Shown: piece after piece, positions 39,691 through 48,285 of the stretch
Layout of the letters: each line of letters begins with the position of its first letter
Position numbering within the stretch: position 1 is the first letter of the stretch
Source: Massilia forsythiae
GTDB lineage: Bacteria > Pseudomonadota > Gammaproteobacteria > Burkholderiales > Burkholderiaceae_D
NCBI RefSeq assembly: GCF_012849555.1
Contig: NZ_CP051685.1
Span: 4,154,001-4,218,000 of the forward strand
DNA length: 64,000 bases
Direction: 5' to 3'
Notes under the pieces: model-generated
Seen by the model: only the letters and a program-made list of their open reading frames with translations
What the model was told of the DNA's origin: nothing
Databases searched by the model: none
Translations under genes and position numbers: made by a program

Positions 39691-42264
39691 ATGCGCCGCC
39701 GCTGCGGCGCCATGCCCATGAGTTTCCGGATACCCTTCTTTCCCAAGTCGTCGTTGCGACTGCGCCTCAGCGCCGCCGCCAGTGCCCTGGCGCTGGCCGT
39801 GGCCGCGCTCGCCGGCACGCTGGCGGTCGAACTGGTCGAGCGCGACCTGCGCGGCGTGCTGGGCGACCAGCAGATGGCCATGCTGTCCGGCGCCGCCGCC
39901 TTCATGGACGAGCGCCTGGATGCGCGCCTGCGCCAGATCGAGATGCTGGGCGCGTCGGTGCCGGCCGATGTGCGCGCCGACCCCACGCGGCTGCAGGCCT
40001 GGCTCAGCGAGCACGTGCTCGGCACCGAAAACGACTTCGTCAACGTGGTCGCGTTCGCCCGCAACGGCGACCTGGTCGCCAGCACCTCGTCGATGCCGAG
40101 CGCGCAGCCGCTGTCGGCCACCGGGCGGCCGTATTTCGAGGAAACCATCCTGCGCGGGCGCGGCATCGTGTCGGCGCCGTTCAAGAGCCGCCTGTCGGGC
40201 GCCCAGGTGGTGCTGGTCACCGCGCCGGTGACGGGGCCGGACGGTGCGGTCGCCTTCGTGCTGGCCGGGCGCATCGACCTCCAGCACGCAAATTTCCTGC
40301 GCCAGGTCGACACCCTCAAGCCGGGCCGCGACGGCTACCTGTTCCTGATGTCGGCCGACGGCCTGCTGATCGACCATCCTTCCAGCGAGCGCCTGCTGCA
40401 GCCGGTCGGCGCGCTGCCCGGCGCCTATCCGGGCGCGGCGCGCGCGCTGCGCGGCGTCGACGGCTGGGTGGTCGGCAGCGACCGCGGCGGCCAGGCCATC
40501 TTCAGCTACAAACGCCTGCCGGGCACCGGCTGGGTGCTGGGCTCGCGCTATCCGCTCGACGAAGCGCTCGCGCCGCTGGCCGGCCTGCGGCGCGAGGTGC
40601 TGGCGCTGGCGGCGGCGCTCGGGCTGCTGGGCGCCGGCCTGGCCTGGTGGACGGTGCGGCGCCAGTTGCGGCCGCTGGACCGCTTGCGTCGCGCCGCCGC
40701 CGTCATGCGCGCGGACGGGCACGGACCGGGCGCGGGCGGCGCCACGGCAGGCGCGGTCGCCGCGGCGCTGGGCCATGCCGCCGTGGCGCGTGCGGACGGC
40801 GCCGGCGTGGCGCCGGGCCGGTCCGCCATGGCGCCGCCGGACGGCGACGCAGCTGCGCTGGCGCAGCGCGGCGACGAGATCGGCGAGCTGGCGGACGCCC
40901 TGTTCAGCCTGCAGGCGCAGCGCGCCCGCACCGTGGCGCGCTTGCGCGTCGCCGCCGGCCATCTGCCCGCCATGCTGGCCTACGTCGACCGCGCGCACCG
41001 CTACGTCTTCGTGAACGGCGCCTTCGAACAGGCGCTCGGCATCGCGCCCGGCACGGCGCTCGGCCGGACCGTGCGCGAGACCCTCGGACCGGTCGCCTAC
41101 GCGCGCCTGGAACCGCTGATCGAGGCGGCGCTGCGCGGCCAGGCCGGCCACACCGAGGATGCGCGCGAAGGCGACAGCCCGCGCCAGGCGATCGACTGCG
41201 TGCCCGACATCGGTCCCGGTGGCGCGGTCGAGGGGTTCTTCGTGCTGGCCACCGACATCGGCGCGCGCCGCCAGGCCGAGGAGGCGCTGGCCGGCAGCGA
41301 GCGGCGCCTGCGCCTGATCGCCGATCACCTGCCGGCGCTGGTATGCCGCGTCGATCGCAACCATCGCCTCGATTTCGGCAACGCCGCCTTCCGCACCTGG
41401 CTCGGCCTGGACCCGGCCGCCCTCGGCGGCATGCACCTGGCCGACGCCATCGGCCGGCCGGCCTACGACAGCGCGCGCGTGCGCCTGAAGCAGGCCTTCG
41501 AGGGGCAGGTCGTGCGTTTCGACATGGCGCTGCAGGCGCAGGGCCGGCACCGCATCCTGGCCTGGACCCTGGTGCCCGATGCGCAGCCGGATGCCGGGCC
41601 GGGCGCTGTGGACGGCGTGGTTGCGCTGGGATACGACGTGACCATGGCGCGCGAAGCCGAGAGCGAACTGGTGCGCATGGCGCGCCTGGATGCGCTGACC
41701 GGCGTGGCCAACCGCCGCCTGTTCGGCGCCACGCTGGCGCAGGCGCTGTCGCGCGGCGGCCATCGGCGCGGCGGCGGACGGCGGCCGGGGCCGGCGCTGG
41801 CGATCGTCGACCTCGACCGCTTCGGCGCGATCAACGAGGCCTGGGGGCAAGACGCCGGCGACGAGGTGCTGCGCGAAACCGCGCGCCGCCTGGATGCCGC
41901 CGTGGATGGCGCCGGCAGCATCGCCCGCCTCGGCGCCGACCGCTTCGCCGTGCTGTTCGACGACGACGCCGGCGGCGAAGCCGGCGCGGCCGGTCGCGGC
42001 GCCGCCCTGGCGCAGGCGCTCGGCGCGCCGTTCATGGTGGCCGGCGAGGCGCTGGAGATCACTGCCGGGATCGCGGTCGTGCTGGCGGGCGGCGGCGAGG
42101 CCATGCCCGGCGCCGACCGCCTGCTGAGCGCGGCGGAAAGCGCGCTGCGCGAGGCCAAGTCGGGCGGGCCGGGACGCTGCGTGGTGCGCGTGTGCGCCGG
42201 CGCCGGGGCTGCCGGTGCGGCGCAGGCGCCGGCCGGCGCGGCGGAGCGCGCCGGCGGCAGATGA
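39691..42264 (+). CDS. Cache/HAMP/PAS sensor with degenerate GGDEF domain
   Basis: 857 residues (ATG 39712 or 39718 possible). Helix 1 near residues 25-50, periplasmic Cache sensor to about 295 (ATGRPYFEETILRGRGIVSAPF), helix 2 about 300-325, a HAMP region split by a 45-residue Ala/Gly insert, two PAS-type domains (MLAYVDRAHRYVFVNGAFEQALG; ALVCRVDRNHRLDFGNAAF), and a C-terminal GGDEF-fold domain (DALTGVANRRLFG, AIVDLDRFGAINEAWGQDAGDEVL). The active-site motif reads RLGADRF instead of RxGGDEF. The acidic-plus-Glu pair is lost, so cyclic-di-GMP synthesis is unlikely and a GTP-sensing or structural role is more plausible. No EAL domain follows. Confidence 0.88.
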   Translation: MRRRCGAMPMSFRIPFFPKSSLRLRLSAAASALALAVAALAGTLAVELVERDLRGVLGDQQMAMLSGAAAFMDERLDARLRQIEMLGASVPADVRADPTRLQAWLSEHVLGTENDFVNVVAFARNGDLVASTSSMPSAQPLSATGRPYFEETILRGRGIVSAPFKSRLSGAQVVLVTAPVTGPDGAVAFVLAGRIDLQHANFLRQVDTLKPGRDGYLFLMSADGLLIDHPSSERLLQPVGALPGAYPGAARALRGVDGWVVGSDRGGQAIFSYKRLPGTGWVLGSRYPLDEALAPLAGLRREVLALAAALGLLGAGLAWWTVRRQLRPLDRLRRAAAVMRADGHGPGAGGATAGAVAAALGHAAVARADGAGVAPGRSAMAPPDGDAAALAQRGDEIGELADALFSLQAQRARTVARLRVAAGHLPAMLAYVDRAHRYVFVNGAFEQALGIAPGTALGRTVRETLGPVAYARLEPLIEAALRGQAGHTEDAREGDSPRQAIDCVPDIGPGGAVEGFFVLATDIGARRQAEEALAGSERRLRLIADHLPALVCRVDRNHRLDFGNAAFRTWLGLDPAALGGMHLADAIGRPAYDSARVRLKQAFEGQVVRFDMALQAQGRHRILAWTLVPDAQPDAGPGAVDGVVALGYDVTMAREAESELVRMARLDALTGVANRRLFGATLAQALSRGGHRRGGGRRPGPALAIVDLDRFGAINEAWGQDAGDEVLRETARRLDAAVDGAGSIARLGADRFAVLFDDDAGGEAGAAGRGAALAQALGAPFMVAGEALEITAGIAVVLAGGGEAMPGADRLLSAAESALREAKSGGPGRCVVRVCAGAGAAGAAQAPAGAAERAGGR

Positions 42265-42270
42265 TTCCCT

Positions 42271-43596
42271 TTACAAACCGCCCGGATAGGTTTCCGGCGG
42301 TTCTTCCGCATGCCAGCCGCCGCCCGGGTCGAGCGGCCGCAGCGCGCTGGTGCGGTCGATGTGGATCACCGCGTCGAACTGGCGCGCCATGCTGGCGGAG
42401 AAATAGTGGCTGTGGCGTTCGGTGCGCGGCAGGTAGATCACGCCGATCGCGCGTTCCAGGCGTGGCCCCAGCAGGGCGTCGCGCGCCGCGCCGGGCGTGC
42501 GCAAGGGCAGTATGAAGCGCGGGATGCCGGTCTCGTGCAGCAATGCCTCGTAGCTGCCGGCCAGGCCGGGTTGCACCCGCTTGTGCTCGGCCGCGCCATC
42601 CCATTCGGACGCGGCGGTGACGAAGCCGTCGTAGGTCGAAAAGCCGATCAGGCGCACCGCATCGCCGTAGGCCTTGCGCGCCAGTTCGCCCACGTTCCAT
42701 TCGCCCAGCTCGCCGACCTCGGTGGCGCGGGCGTCGCCGATGTGCGAGTTGTGTTCCCAGATCACGATCCTGGCCGGCTCGCCATCTTTCGACAGGCGTG
42801 CTGCCAGCGCGTCCAGCGTTTCTGCCATGTGGCTGTCGCGCAGGTTCCATGACGAAATGCGGCCGCGGAACATGGTGCGATAGTATTCCTCGGCATTCTT
42901 GACCAGGCGCGCATTCTGCTGGGCGTAAAAGAAGGCTTCCTCGTCGCCGTCGCGTGCCATGTAGTCGAGCGCCCGTGCCTGCATCATGCCCAGCTGCGTG
43001 ATCACGCCCTGTTCGCACGATTCGGACAAGTCCAGGCTGGCCGTGTAGCCGTAGTGCTGGGTGTCTTCGCGGTAGTGGTCGAAGCAGGCGTAGCGCTCGC
43101 GTGCCTGGCCGGCCGCGTGCGGATCGACCTTGTCCAGGTAGGCCAGCACTTCGCCGATCGAGGTGAACATGCTGTACAGGTCGAGTCCGTAGAAGCCGAC
43201 CGGCGCTGACCCGGATGCCCCGTTGTGGCGGTGCAGCCATTCGACGAACTGCTGCACGTCGGTGTTGCGCCACATCCAGTTGGGAAAACGCTGGAAGCCT
43301 CTCAGCGCGTGTTCGGCGTCGCGGTCGCCGCCCTGGCCGCGCACGTAGCGGTTGACGCGATAGGCGTCCGGCCAGTCGGCTTCCACCGCGACGGCATGGA
43401 AACCCTTTTCTTCGATCAGGCGCCGGGTGATGCGGGCGCGTTCCTGGTAGAACTCGCGGGTGCCGTGGGTGGCTTCGCCCAGCAGCACGAAGCGCGCGTC
43501 GCCGACCAGGTCGAGCAGGGCGTCGTGGTCATGGGCGCCGCCGTCCAAGGGCACGGCGGCGCTGCGGATGGCGGCAATGGTGTCTCGGTCTGCCAT
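42271..43596 (-). CDS. Erythromycin esterase family protein
   Basis: 441 residues. Motifs of the family (PF05139) are FVLLGEATHGTREFY (E41, H44), HAVAVEADWPDAYRVNRYV (E72), RFPNWMWRNTDVQQFVEWL, YSMFTSIGEVLAYLD, IVIWEHNSHIGDARATE with the later His, and LPRTERHSHYFSASMARQFDAVIHID. True Ere enzymes open macrolide lactones; most environmental homologues, including those beside phosphoribosyltransferases, have untested substrates. AAAGGA stands before the ATG. It lies 81 bases behind the truncated SRPBCC-type gene and belongs to a three-gene stress-type cluster (42271-45193). Resistance should not be assumed. Confidence 0.9.
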   Translation of the reverse strand: MADRDTIAAIRSAAVPLDGGAHDHDALLDLVGDARFVLLGEATHGTREFYQERARITRRLIEEKGFHAVAVEADWPDAYRVNRYVRGQGGDRDAEHALRGFQRFPNWMWRNTDVQQFVEWLHRHNGASGSAPVGFYGLDLYSMFTSIGEVLAYLDKVDPHAAGQARERYACFDHYREDTQHYGYTASLDLSESCEQGVITQLGMMQARALDYMARDGDEEAFFYAQQNARLVKNAEEYYRTMFRGRISSWNLRDSHMAETLDALAARLSKDGEPARIVIWEHNSHIGDARATEVGELGEWNVGELARKAYGDAVRLIGFSTYDGFVTAASEWDGAAEHKRVQPGLAGSYEALLHETGIPRFILPLRTPGAARDALLGPRLERAIGVIYLPRTERHSHYFSASMARQFDAVIHIDRTSALRPLDPGGGWHAEEPPETYPGGL

Positions 43597-43677
43597 GGTG
43601 ATCCTTTCTCTGGAGCGGCCAACACAACCCCCATGGCTGCGTTGCGTCGGTATTGCCGTGGCGGCGCCGGCGGTCGG

Positions 43678-44502
43678 TCAATGCAGGAAACGGCCGTTGC
43701 CGGAACGGGCTTGCTGCGCGGCGCGGCCCTGGCGCGCGGCATGTCCGGCGCCGCGCTCGATGTCCGGCTCGGCGTCGATGTGGACCGATTTCTCGAAGTC
43801 GACGGTCTGGTTCGATGGACCGCGCCGGGCCGGCAGCCGGCCCGGCGGCTGGCCGCCGATCCCGCGCGCCGCCAGGGCGGCGCCGGCCAGGCCGAGCGCC
43901 AGTCCCAGCGGCCGCCGTTCGGCCAGGCCGCGCGCCAGGCCGTACAGGCCGAGCAGGCCGCCGCCGAGCACGCCAGGATTGCGCCAGGCCGCCTGCCAGT
44001 CGCCTGCGGTGGCGTGCGCCGTGTCGTGCGCGCGCGCGCCGGCGCCGAACCAGCGGCGGCGGCTGCCGTCGGCTTCGCGTCCCGCATCGTGTCCCGCGTT
44101 GTGTCCCGATTCGCGGGCCGGCGTGCGCGCGCCTGCGTGTTTGGGCCGGCCGCTGGCGGGCGCGCCGCTTCCGGCCTTGCCGGCAGCCCTGGACAGCACG
44201 GCGTCGGCCAGGTCGCTGGCGCGCCCGGCGGCGCTGCCGGCGCGAAAAGCGTGCGCGGCGCGCTCGGCGGCGCGCTCGCGCAGCCGGTCGGCGGCGGCGC
44301 CGAGGCGCGCGCCGGCATCGTGCCAGGCATTGCCGATCGCGCCCGAGGTGCGGATGCCGGCCTGGCGCACGGCGCCGGCCGATTGCGCGCGGCGGGCGCT
44401 GCCGCGGTCCGGATCGAGCATGTACATCAGGAGGGCGCCGGCGGCGGCGCCGCCCAGCAGCTTGGCAAGGTCAAGACTTGTGTCGTTGGTCGAGAAGTTC
44501 AC
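43678..44502 (-). CDS. SRPBCC-type membrane-associated protein, cut before its SRPBCC domain
   Basis: 274 residues from GTG 44502 (GGAGG eight bases ahead). It begins MNFSTNDTSLDLAKLLGGAAAG, with a helix and the motif MLDPDRGSARRAQ, then long Ala/Arg-rich helices, and a helix pair VLGGGLLGLYGLARG...LGLALGLAGAALAARG. Then comes VDFEKSVHIDAEPD. In full-length relatives ('cyclase/dehydrase', SRPBCC) that last motif opens a ligand-binding domain (VHIDAPxExVFxFW). Here the frame leaves the family after VHIDA and ends 30 residues later, so the SRPBCC domain appears deleted. It overlaps the upstream phosphoribosyltransferase gene by 32 bases. Confidence 0.6.
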   Translation of the reverse strand: MNFSTNDTSLDLAKLLGGAAAGALLMYMLDPDRGSARRAQSAGAVRQAGIRTSGAIGNAWHDAGARLGAAADRLRERAAERAAHAFRAGSAAGRASDLADAVLSRAAGKAGSGAPASGRPKHAGARTPARESGHNAGHDAGREADGSRRRWFGAGARAHDTAHATAGDWQAAWRNPGVLGGGLLGLYGLARGLAERRPLGLALGLAGAALAARGIGGQPPGRLPARRGPSNQTVDFEKSVHIDAEPDIERGAGHAARQGRAAQQARSGNGRFLH

Positions 44503-45193
44503 GATGCGGTCCTCCGGTTGGGTGGGAAATCGACGCCGCCTGCGCATGCCAGGCGGTGGCCAGCAAATCCTGCACTTGCGCGTCGGTGGTCTGGTCGAAG
44601 GCGTCATACCACTGGCCGACCGACTGGAAGCCCGGCGGCGCCAGCAGGCACACCAGCCGGTCGACCTGCGGCGCCAGCCTGCGCACGGTGTCGGGCGGCG
44701 CCACCGGAATCGCCAGCGCCAGCATGCCGGGCCGGCGCCGCCGCGTCACCTGGATCGCCGCCAGCATGGTGGAGCCGGTGGCGACGCCGTCGTCGACCAG
44801 GATCACGCTGCGCCCGGCCAGGTCGGGTTCCGGGCGGCCGCCGCGGTAGACGCGTTCGCGCCGCTGCAATTCGGCCAGCTCGCGCGCGGTGACGGCGTCG
44901 ACCTCGGCCTGGGTGACGCCCATCAGCCCCGGCACGCCCGGCTGCAGCACGCGCACGCCGCCGCTGCCGACCGCACCCATGGCGAACTCCTCGTGGCGCG
45001 GCAGGCCGAGCTTGCGCACGACGAGGACGTCGAGCGCGATGCCGAGCCGCCTGGCGGCCGCGAACCCGACCGGCACCCCGCCGCGCGGCAGGGCCAGCAC
45101 GATGGCGTCGGCCTGGCGTGCATGCCGGCCCAGCTGCTGCGCCAGCAGCCTGCCGGCCTGCAGGCGGTTCTTGAAGCGGCGGATCTCGGTCAT
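44471..45193 (-). CDS. Phosphoribosyltransferase-family protein
   Basis: 240 residues of the type I phosphoribosyltransferase fold. The PRPP loop is VILVDDGVATGSTM (two acidic residues followed by Thr-Gly-Ser-Thr); upstream come IVLALPRGGVPVGFAAA and LVVRKLGLPRHEEFAMGAV, the 'PRGG..VG' and 'RK.G.P...E.A.GA' motifs of the group found with dienelactone hydrolases and erythromycin esterases. The acceptor is unknown. GGAGG is 11 bases ahead of ATG 45193. It heads the cluster prt - SRPBCC-type - ere. Confidence 0.88.
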   Translation of the reverse strand: MTEIRRFKNRLQAGRLLAQQLGRHARQADAIVLALPRGGVPVGFAAARRLGIALDVLVVRKLGLPRHEEFAMGAVGSGGVRVLQPGVPGLMGVTQAEVDAVTARELAELQRRERVYRGGRPEPDLAGRSVILVDDGVATGSTMLAAIQVTRRRRPGMLALAIPVAPPDTVRRLAPQVDRLVCLLAPPGFQSVGQWYDAFDQTTDAQVQDLLATAWHAQAASISHPTGGPHRELLDQRHKS

Positions 45194-45507
45194 GCGGCGT
45201 GGGCCTCCTCGACATGCTCGTTTGCCGGTCGGATTGCAGCATACCCGACGCGTTCGCTCGGGCGCCGTACGTTTCCGTTGCGATACGTGCCGCAGCGGCG
45301 CCGCAACGGCGCCGTGCGGCGTCCAGACATCCGTTATAGGACGGGCTCCGGGAGGGCGCAAGCGTGCGCGCGCGGCGAGCGGACTAATCCGGCACAGGCT
45401 TGACGCATGCCAGCGGATCGGAAAGAGACGGGAATTGTTCGCCTGTACGGCGATGCATGCGGGCGCCGGGGCACCCTCGCGCCCCGGCGCCTTTCATGCC
45501 GGCTGCC

Positions 45508-46350
45508 TCAGCCCAGCTGGCGCCGGTGGAAACGCAGGTGATCCTCGACGAAGGTCTGGATAAAGTAGTAACCGTGGTCGTAGCCCGCATGGCGGCGCAG
45601 TTCGAGCGGCTGGCCGGCGGCGCGGCAGGCTTCCTCGAAGGCGTCGGGATACAACTGCTCGGCCAGGAACTTGTCGGCCAGTCCCTGGTCGATCAGGATG
45701 CCGGCCGGGAACGGCGCCGTCTGGTGGCGTGCCATCAGTTCGGTGGCGTCGTACTCGCGCCACGCGGCCCGGTCGGCGCCGAGGTAGCCGCCGAACGCCT
45801 TGTGCCCCCACGGACAACGCATCGGCGCGGCGATCGGGGCGAAGGCGGATACCGAACGGAACAGGTCCGGGTTGCGCAGCGCCAGCATCAGGGCCCCGTG
45901 GCCGCCCATCGAATGGCCGAAGATGCCGACGCGCGCCGGGTCGGCCGGCAATTCGGCCAGCACCAGTTCGCGCAGTTCCAGGATGTGGCTGTACATGCGG
46001 TAGTGGCGCGCCCACGGTTCCTCGGTGGCGTCGACATAGAAGCCGGCGCCCGCGCCGAAGTCCCAGCTGTCGGTTTCGCCCGGCACGGCGGCGCCGCGCG
46101 GACTGGTGTCCGGCGCCACCAGGATCAGGCCCTGTTCGGCGGCCACGCGCTGGGCGCCGGCCTTGGTCATGAAGGTTTCTTCGGTGCAGGTCAGGCCGGC
46201 CAGGTAGAACAGCACCGGCAGGCGCTGGCCCTCGAAGCCGGGCGGCAGGTAGACCGAAAAGCGCATCGGCAGCTTTACTGCGGCCGAGTCGGTCTTGTAG
46301 AAGCGCTGGACGCCGCCGAAGCAGGCATGTTCGCTGAGCAATTCGAGCAT
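45508..46350 (-). CDS. fghA: S-formylglutathione hydrolase
   Basis: 280 residues, the standard length. It hydrolyses S-formylglutathione to formate and glutathione in glutathione-dependent formaldehyde detoxification, in the cytosol. The alpha/beta hydrolase triad is S147 (GIFGHSMGGHGA), D226 (DQGLADKFL) and H259 (GYDHGYYF). The family sequences FYLAGLTCTEETFMTKAGAQ and VAPDTSPRG are unmistakable. GGAG lies six bases ahead of ATG 46350. The partner alcohol dehydrogenase (frmA/adhC) that usually precedes it is not adjacent here. Confidence 0.95.
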   Translation of the reverse strand: MLELLSEHACFGGVQRFYKTDSAAVKLPMRFSVYLPPGFEGQRLPVLFYLAGLTCTEETFMTKAGAQRVAAEQGLILVAPDTSPRGAAVPGETDSWDFGAGAGFYVDATEEPWARHYRMYSHILELRELVLAELPADPARVGIFGHSMGGHGALMLALRNPDLFRSVSAFAPIAAPMRCPWGHKAFGGYLGADRAAWREYDATELMARHQTAPFPAGILIDQGLADKFLAEQLYPDAFEEACRAAGQPLELRRHAGYDHGYYFIQTFVEDHLRFHRRQLG

Positions 46351-46540
46351 GGAAGACTCCCGTAACAAAGTCACAAGTATGCCTCGTCGGCGCCGCTGCC
46401 GCCATAGGCCGGCCGTCAGCCGTGCCGCCGGACCGCCGGACCGCCGGACCGCCGCAATACCGGTTGCCGGGCGCCGCCGTTCTTCCGCGCAGGGTTTTTT
46501 GTTAAGCTGGCACATCGCGCATTAACCGGACGCATCATTC

Positions 46541-47644
46541 ATGACGAAAACATCCATCGCCGCGCTGCTGCTGGCCCTTGCGCCCATCTCGGCCACGGCC
46601 GGCGCCCGGCCCGCACCCGTTTCCGCGCCGCTCACGACCCATGCGCTGGACAATGGCACGGTGCGGGCAAGCATCACGGATGCCATCGGCGGACGCCTGC
46701 TGTCGTTCGCCCTCGCCGGCAAGGCCAATTTCCTCAAGATCGACACCGCCGCCGGCGACCCGGGCGCCAGGGTCGATGCGGACACGGGGAACGTCGGCTA
46801 CCTCGGCCATGAAGTCTGGATCGGGCCGCAGAAGCAATGGTGGTCGCACCAGGACGCCAATCCGGGGCGCGCCGCCGCCGGCGCCGAGTGGCCGCCGGAC
46901 CCGTACCTGAGCCTGGCGCGCTACACGGTCGTGCGGAGCGACCGCGCCGGGATCGCGCTGGCCAGTCCCGCCAGCCCGGTCAATGGCTTGCAGCTGGACA
47001 AACGCTACAACCTGGTGCCGGGCAGGCCGAACAGCCTGCGGCTGGAAGTGGACGCCGTCAACCGGCGCCGTGCCGGCGTGGCCTGGGATATCTGGTTCAA
47101 CACGCGCGTCCATGGCGATACGCGCGTGTACGTGCCGGTGGCGCGCCGCGAGGATGTCGCCCAGCACGCCATCGAACGCGGAGCGGACATCGTGCCGCTG
47201 GCGTGGACGCTCGCGGATGGCGTGTTGTCGATCGATATGGCGGTGCCGGAAGCGGGCGGCACGGAAGCGGGCGTCATTGCGCGCAAGGCCGGACGCCGCA
47301 ACGGCAAGCTGCTGCTGCAGCCGTCCGGCGGGTGGATGGCCGGCTTCCGCGACGGCATGGCGCTGGTGATCCAGTTCGCACTGCAGCCGCGGGCCGCGAT
47401 CCATCCCGACCAGGGCCAGGTCGAGCTGTACAACGACTATGCCGCGGACGACCCGGGCAACGGTTTGCTGGAAATGGAAGTGCACGCGCCTTACCGGCAA
47501 CTGGCGCCGGGCGCACGCATGGCCGCCGCCGAGACGTGGACGCTGCTTCCCTACGACGGGCCGGACACGCGCGCGGCGCATCTCGATTTCCTGCGCGCCC
47601 AGGCGCAGGCGCTCGGCCTGGCGGGCATCGGCGCCGCGCGCTAG
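46541..47644 (+). CDS. Exported DUF4380-type protein
   Basis: 367 residues with a Sec signal (MTKTSIAALLLALAPISATAGA). The body resembles DUF4380 beta-sandwich proteins related to aldose-epimerase-like folds: ITDAIGGRLLSFALAGKANFL, GYLGHEVWIGPQKQWWSH, EWPPDPYLSLARYTV, VNGLQLDKRYNLVPGRPNSLRLEVDAVNR, WDIWFNTRVHGDTRVYVPV, and VELYNDYAADDPGNGLLEMEVHAPYRQLAPG. The reaction is unknown; carbohydrate binding in the periplasm is a reasonable guess. It diverges from fghA and is followed by a convergent small gene 18 bases away. Confidence 0.8.
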   Translation: MTKTSIAALLLALAPISATAGARPAPVSAPLTTHALDNGTVRASITDAIGGRLLSFALAGKANFLKIDTAAGDPGARVDADTGNVGYLGHEVWIGPQKQWWSHQDANPGRAAAGAEWPPDPYLSLARYTVVRSDRAGIALASPASPVNGLQLDKRYNLVPGRPNSLRLEVDAVNRRRAGVAWDIWFNTRVHGDTRVYVPVARREDVAQHAIERGADIVPLAWTLADGVLSIDMAVPEAGGTEAGVIARKAGRRNGKLLLQPSGGWMAGFRDGMALVIQFALQPRAAIHPDQGQVELYNDYAADDPGNGLLEMEVHAPYRQLAPGARMAAAETWTLLPYDGPDTRAAHLDFLRAQAQALGLAGIGAAR

Positions 47645-47662
47645 GAAAGCCCCGGCGCCGGC

Positions 47663-47839
47663 TCAGCCGCCGCCGATGCCGCGCATCACGCGGCCGGTGC
47701 CCTCGCATTCCGGACATTTCTTGCCATCCGCCAACTTGCCGGTGCCGCCGCAGCCGTCGCACAAGTCTTCGGCTGCGCCTGGCGTGCCGGGTTCCGCCTC
47801 GTCGCCCGGTTTCAGGTCCGGATTGAAAGTCGTGTTCAT
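47663..47839 (-). CDS. Small zinc-ribbon protein with DnaJ-like CxxCxGxG motifs
   Basis: 58 residues: an acidic N-terminal third, then CDGCGGTGKLADGKKCPECEGTG split as CDGCGGTG and CPECEGTG, two half-sites able to bind one zinc ion as in the DnaJ cysteine-rich domain. There is no J-domain. GAGGT precedes ATG 47839. Such stand-alone proteins are widespread in betaproteobacteria without a tested role. Confidence 0.75.
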   Translation of the reverse strand: MNTTFNPDLKPGDEAEPGTPGAAEDLCDGCGGTGKLADGKKCPECEGTGRVMRGIGGG

Positions 47840-47973
47840 GGATACCTCGCTGGAAATGGATGACGGAGTCATTCTAGACGCACCCGGGCGGACGCAGCGC
47901 ACGCGCCGGTCGGCCAGCCCGGCGGATGCGCCGGCATGTCATGACGATTTCATATGGGCTTGTAAAAATAAGC

Positions 47974-48001
47974 TTGACTTTGGCAAATGCTGGCAAATAC
48001 T
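47974..48001 (+). promoter_or_regulatory. Probable sigma-70 promoter of the 76-residue gene
   Basis: TTGACT (47974-47979) and AATACT (47996-48001) are 16 bases apart in a locally A+T-rich stretch 53 bases before ATG 48055. The spacer contains TGGCAAAT twice in tandem (47981 and 47991), a possible regulator site. Confidence 0.4.
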
Positions 48002-48054
48002 CGTTAGGGGTCAAGCCCGCCATCCACCTTCCGCCATGTCCAACAGGAGTCACG

Positions 48055-48285
48055 ATGAATCCAGATCAATCCGCAGACAGCCTCGAGCAAACCGGCAGCG
48101 AGCTTGCCATTTCGTACCAGCGGCGCGATGCGCGCCAAAAAGACATCGTCGATCTCGGCATTGCCTTGCAACAGCGCAGCAATACCATGTCGGCCATCAA
48201 GTACATGCGGTCCCAGGAGGTGAGCAACGAGGTGATCGAGCGGGTGTTGACGGAGCCGGGGCGCAGGCGCTCGTGGAGCGTCTGA
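48055..48285 (+). CDS. Small hypothetical protein
   Basis: 76 residues, hydrophilic and mostly helical: a short acidic N-terminus, then SELAISYQRRDARQKDIVDLG, IALQQRSNTMSAIKYMRSQ and SNEVIERVLTEPGRRRSW. AGGAG (48044-48048) and the promoter-like pair upstream support expression. No family was recognised. The arrangement (helix-turn with a conserved-looking SAIKYMR segment) might suit a small adaptor, but that is a guess. Confidence 0.6.
   Translation: MNPDQSADSLEQTGSELAISYQRRDARQKDIVDLGIALQQRSNTMSAIKYMRSQEVSNEVIERVLTEPGRRRSWSV

Noticed and set aside
42271..45193. Macrolide-resistance island
   Set aside because: The erythromycin-esterase-family protein sits with a phosphoribosyltransferase, a common environmental stress arrangement. 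No integron, transposon or other resistance gene is nearby.
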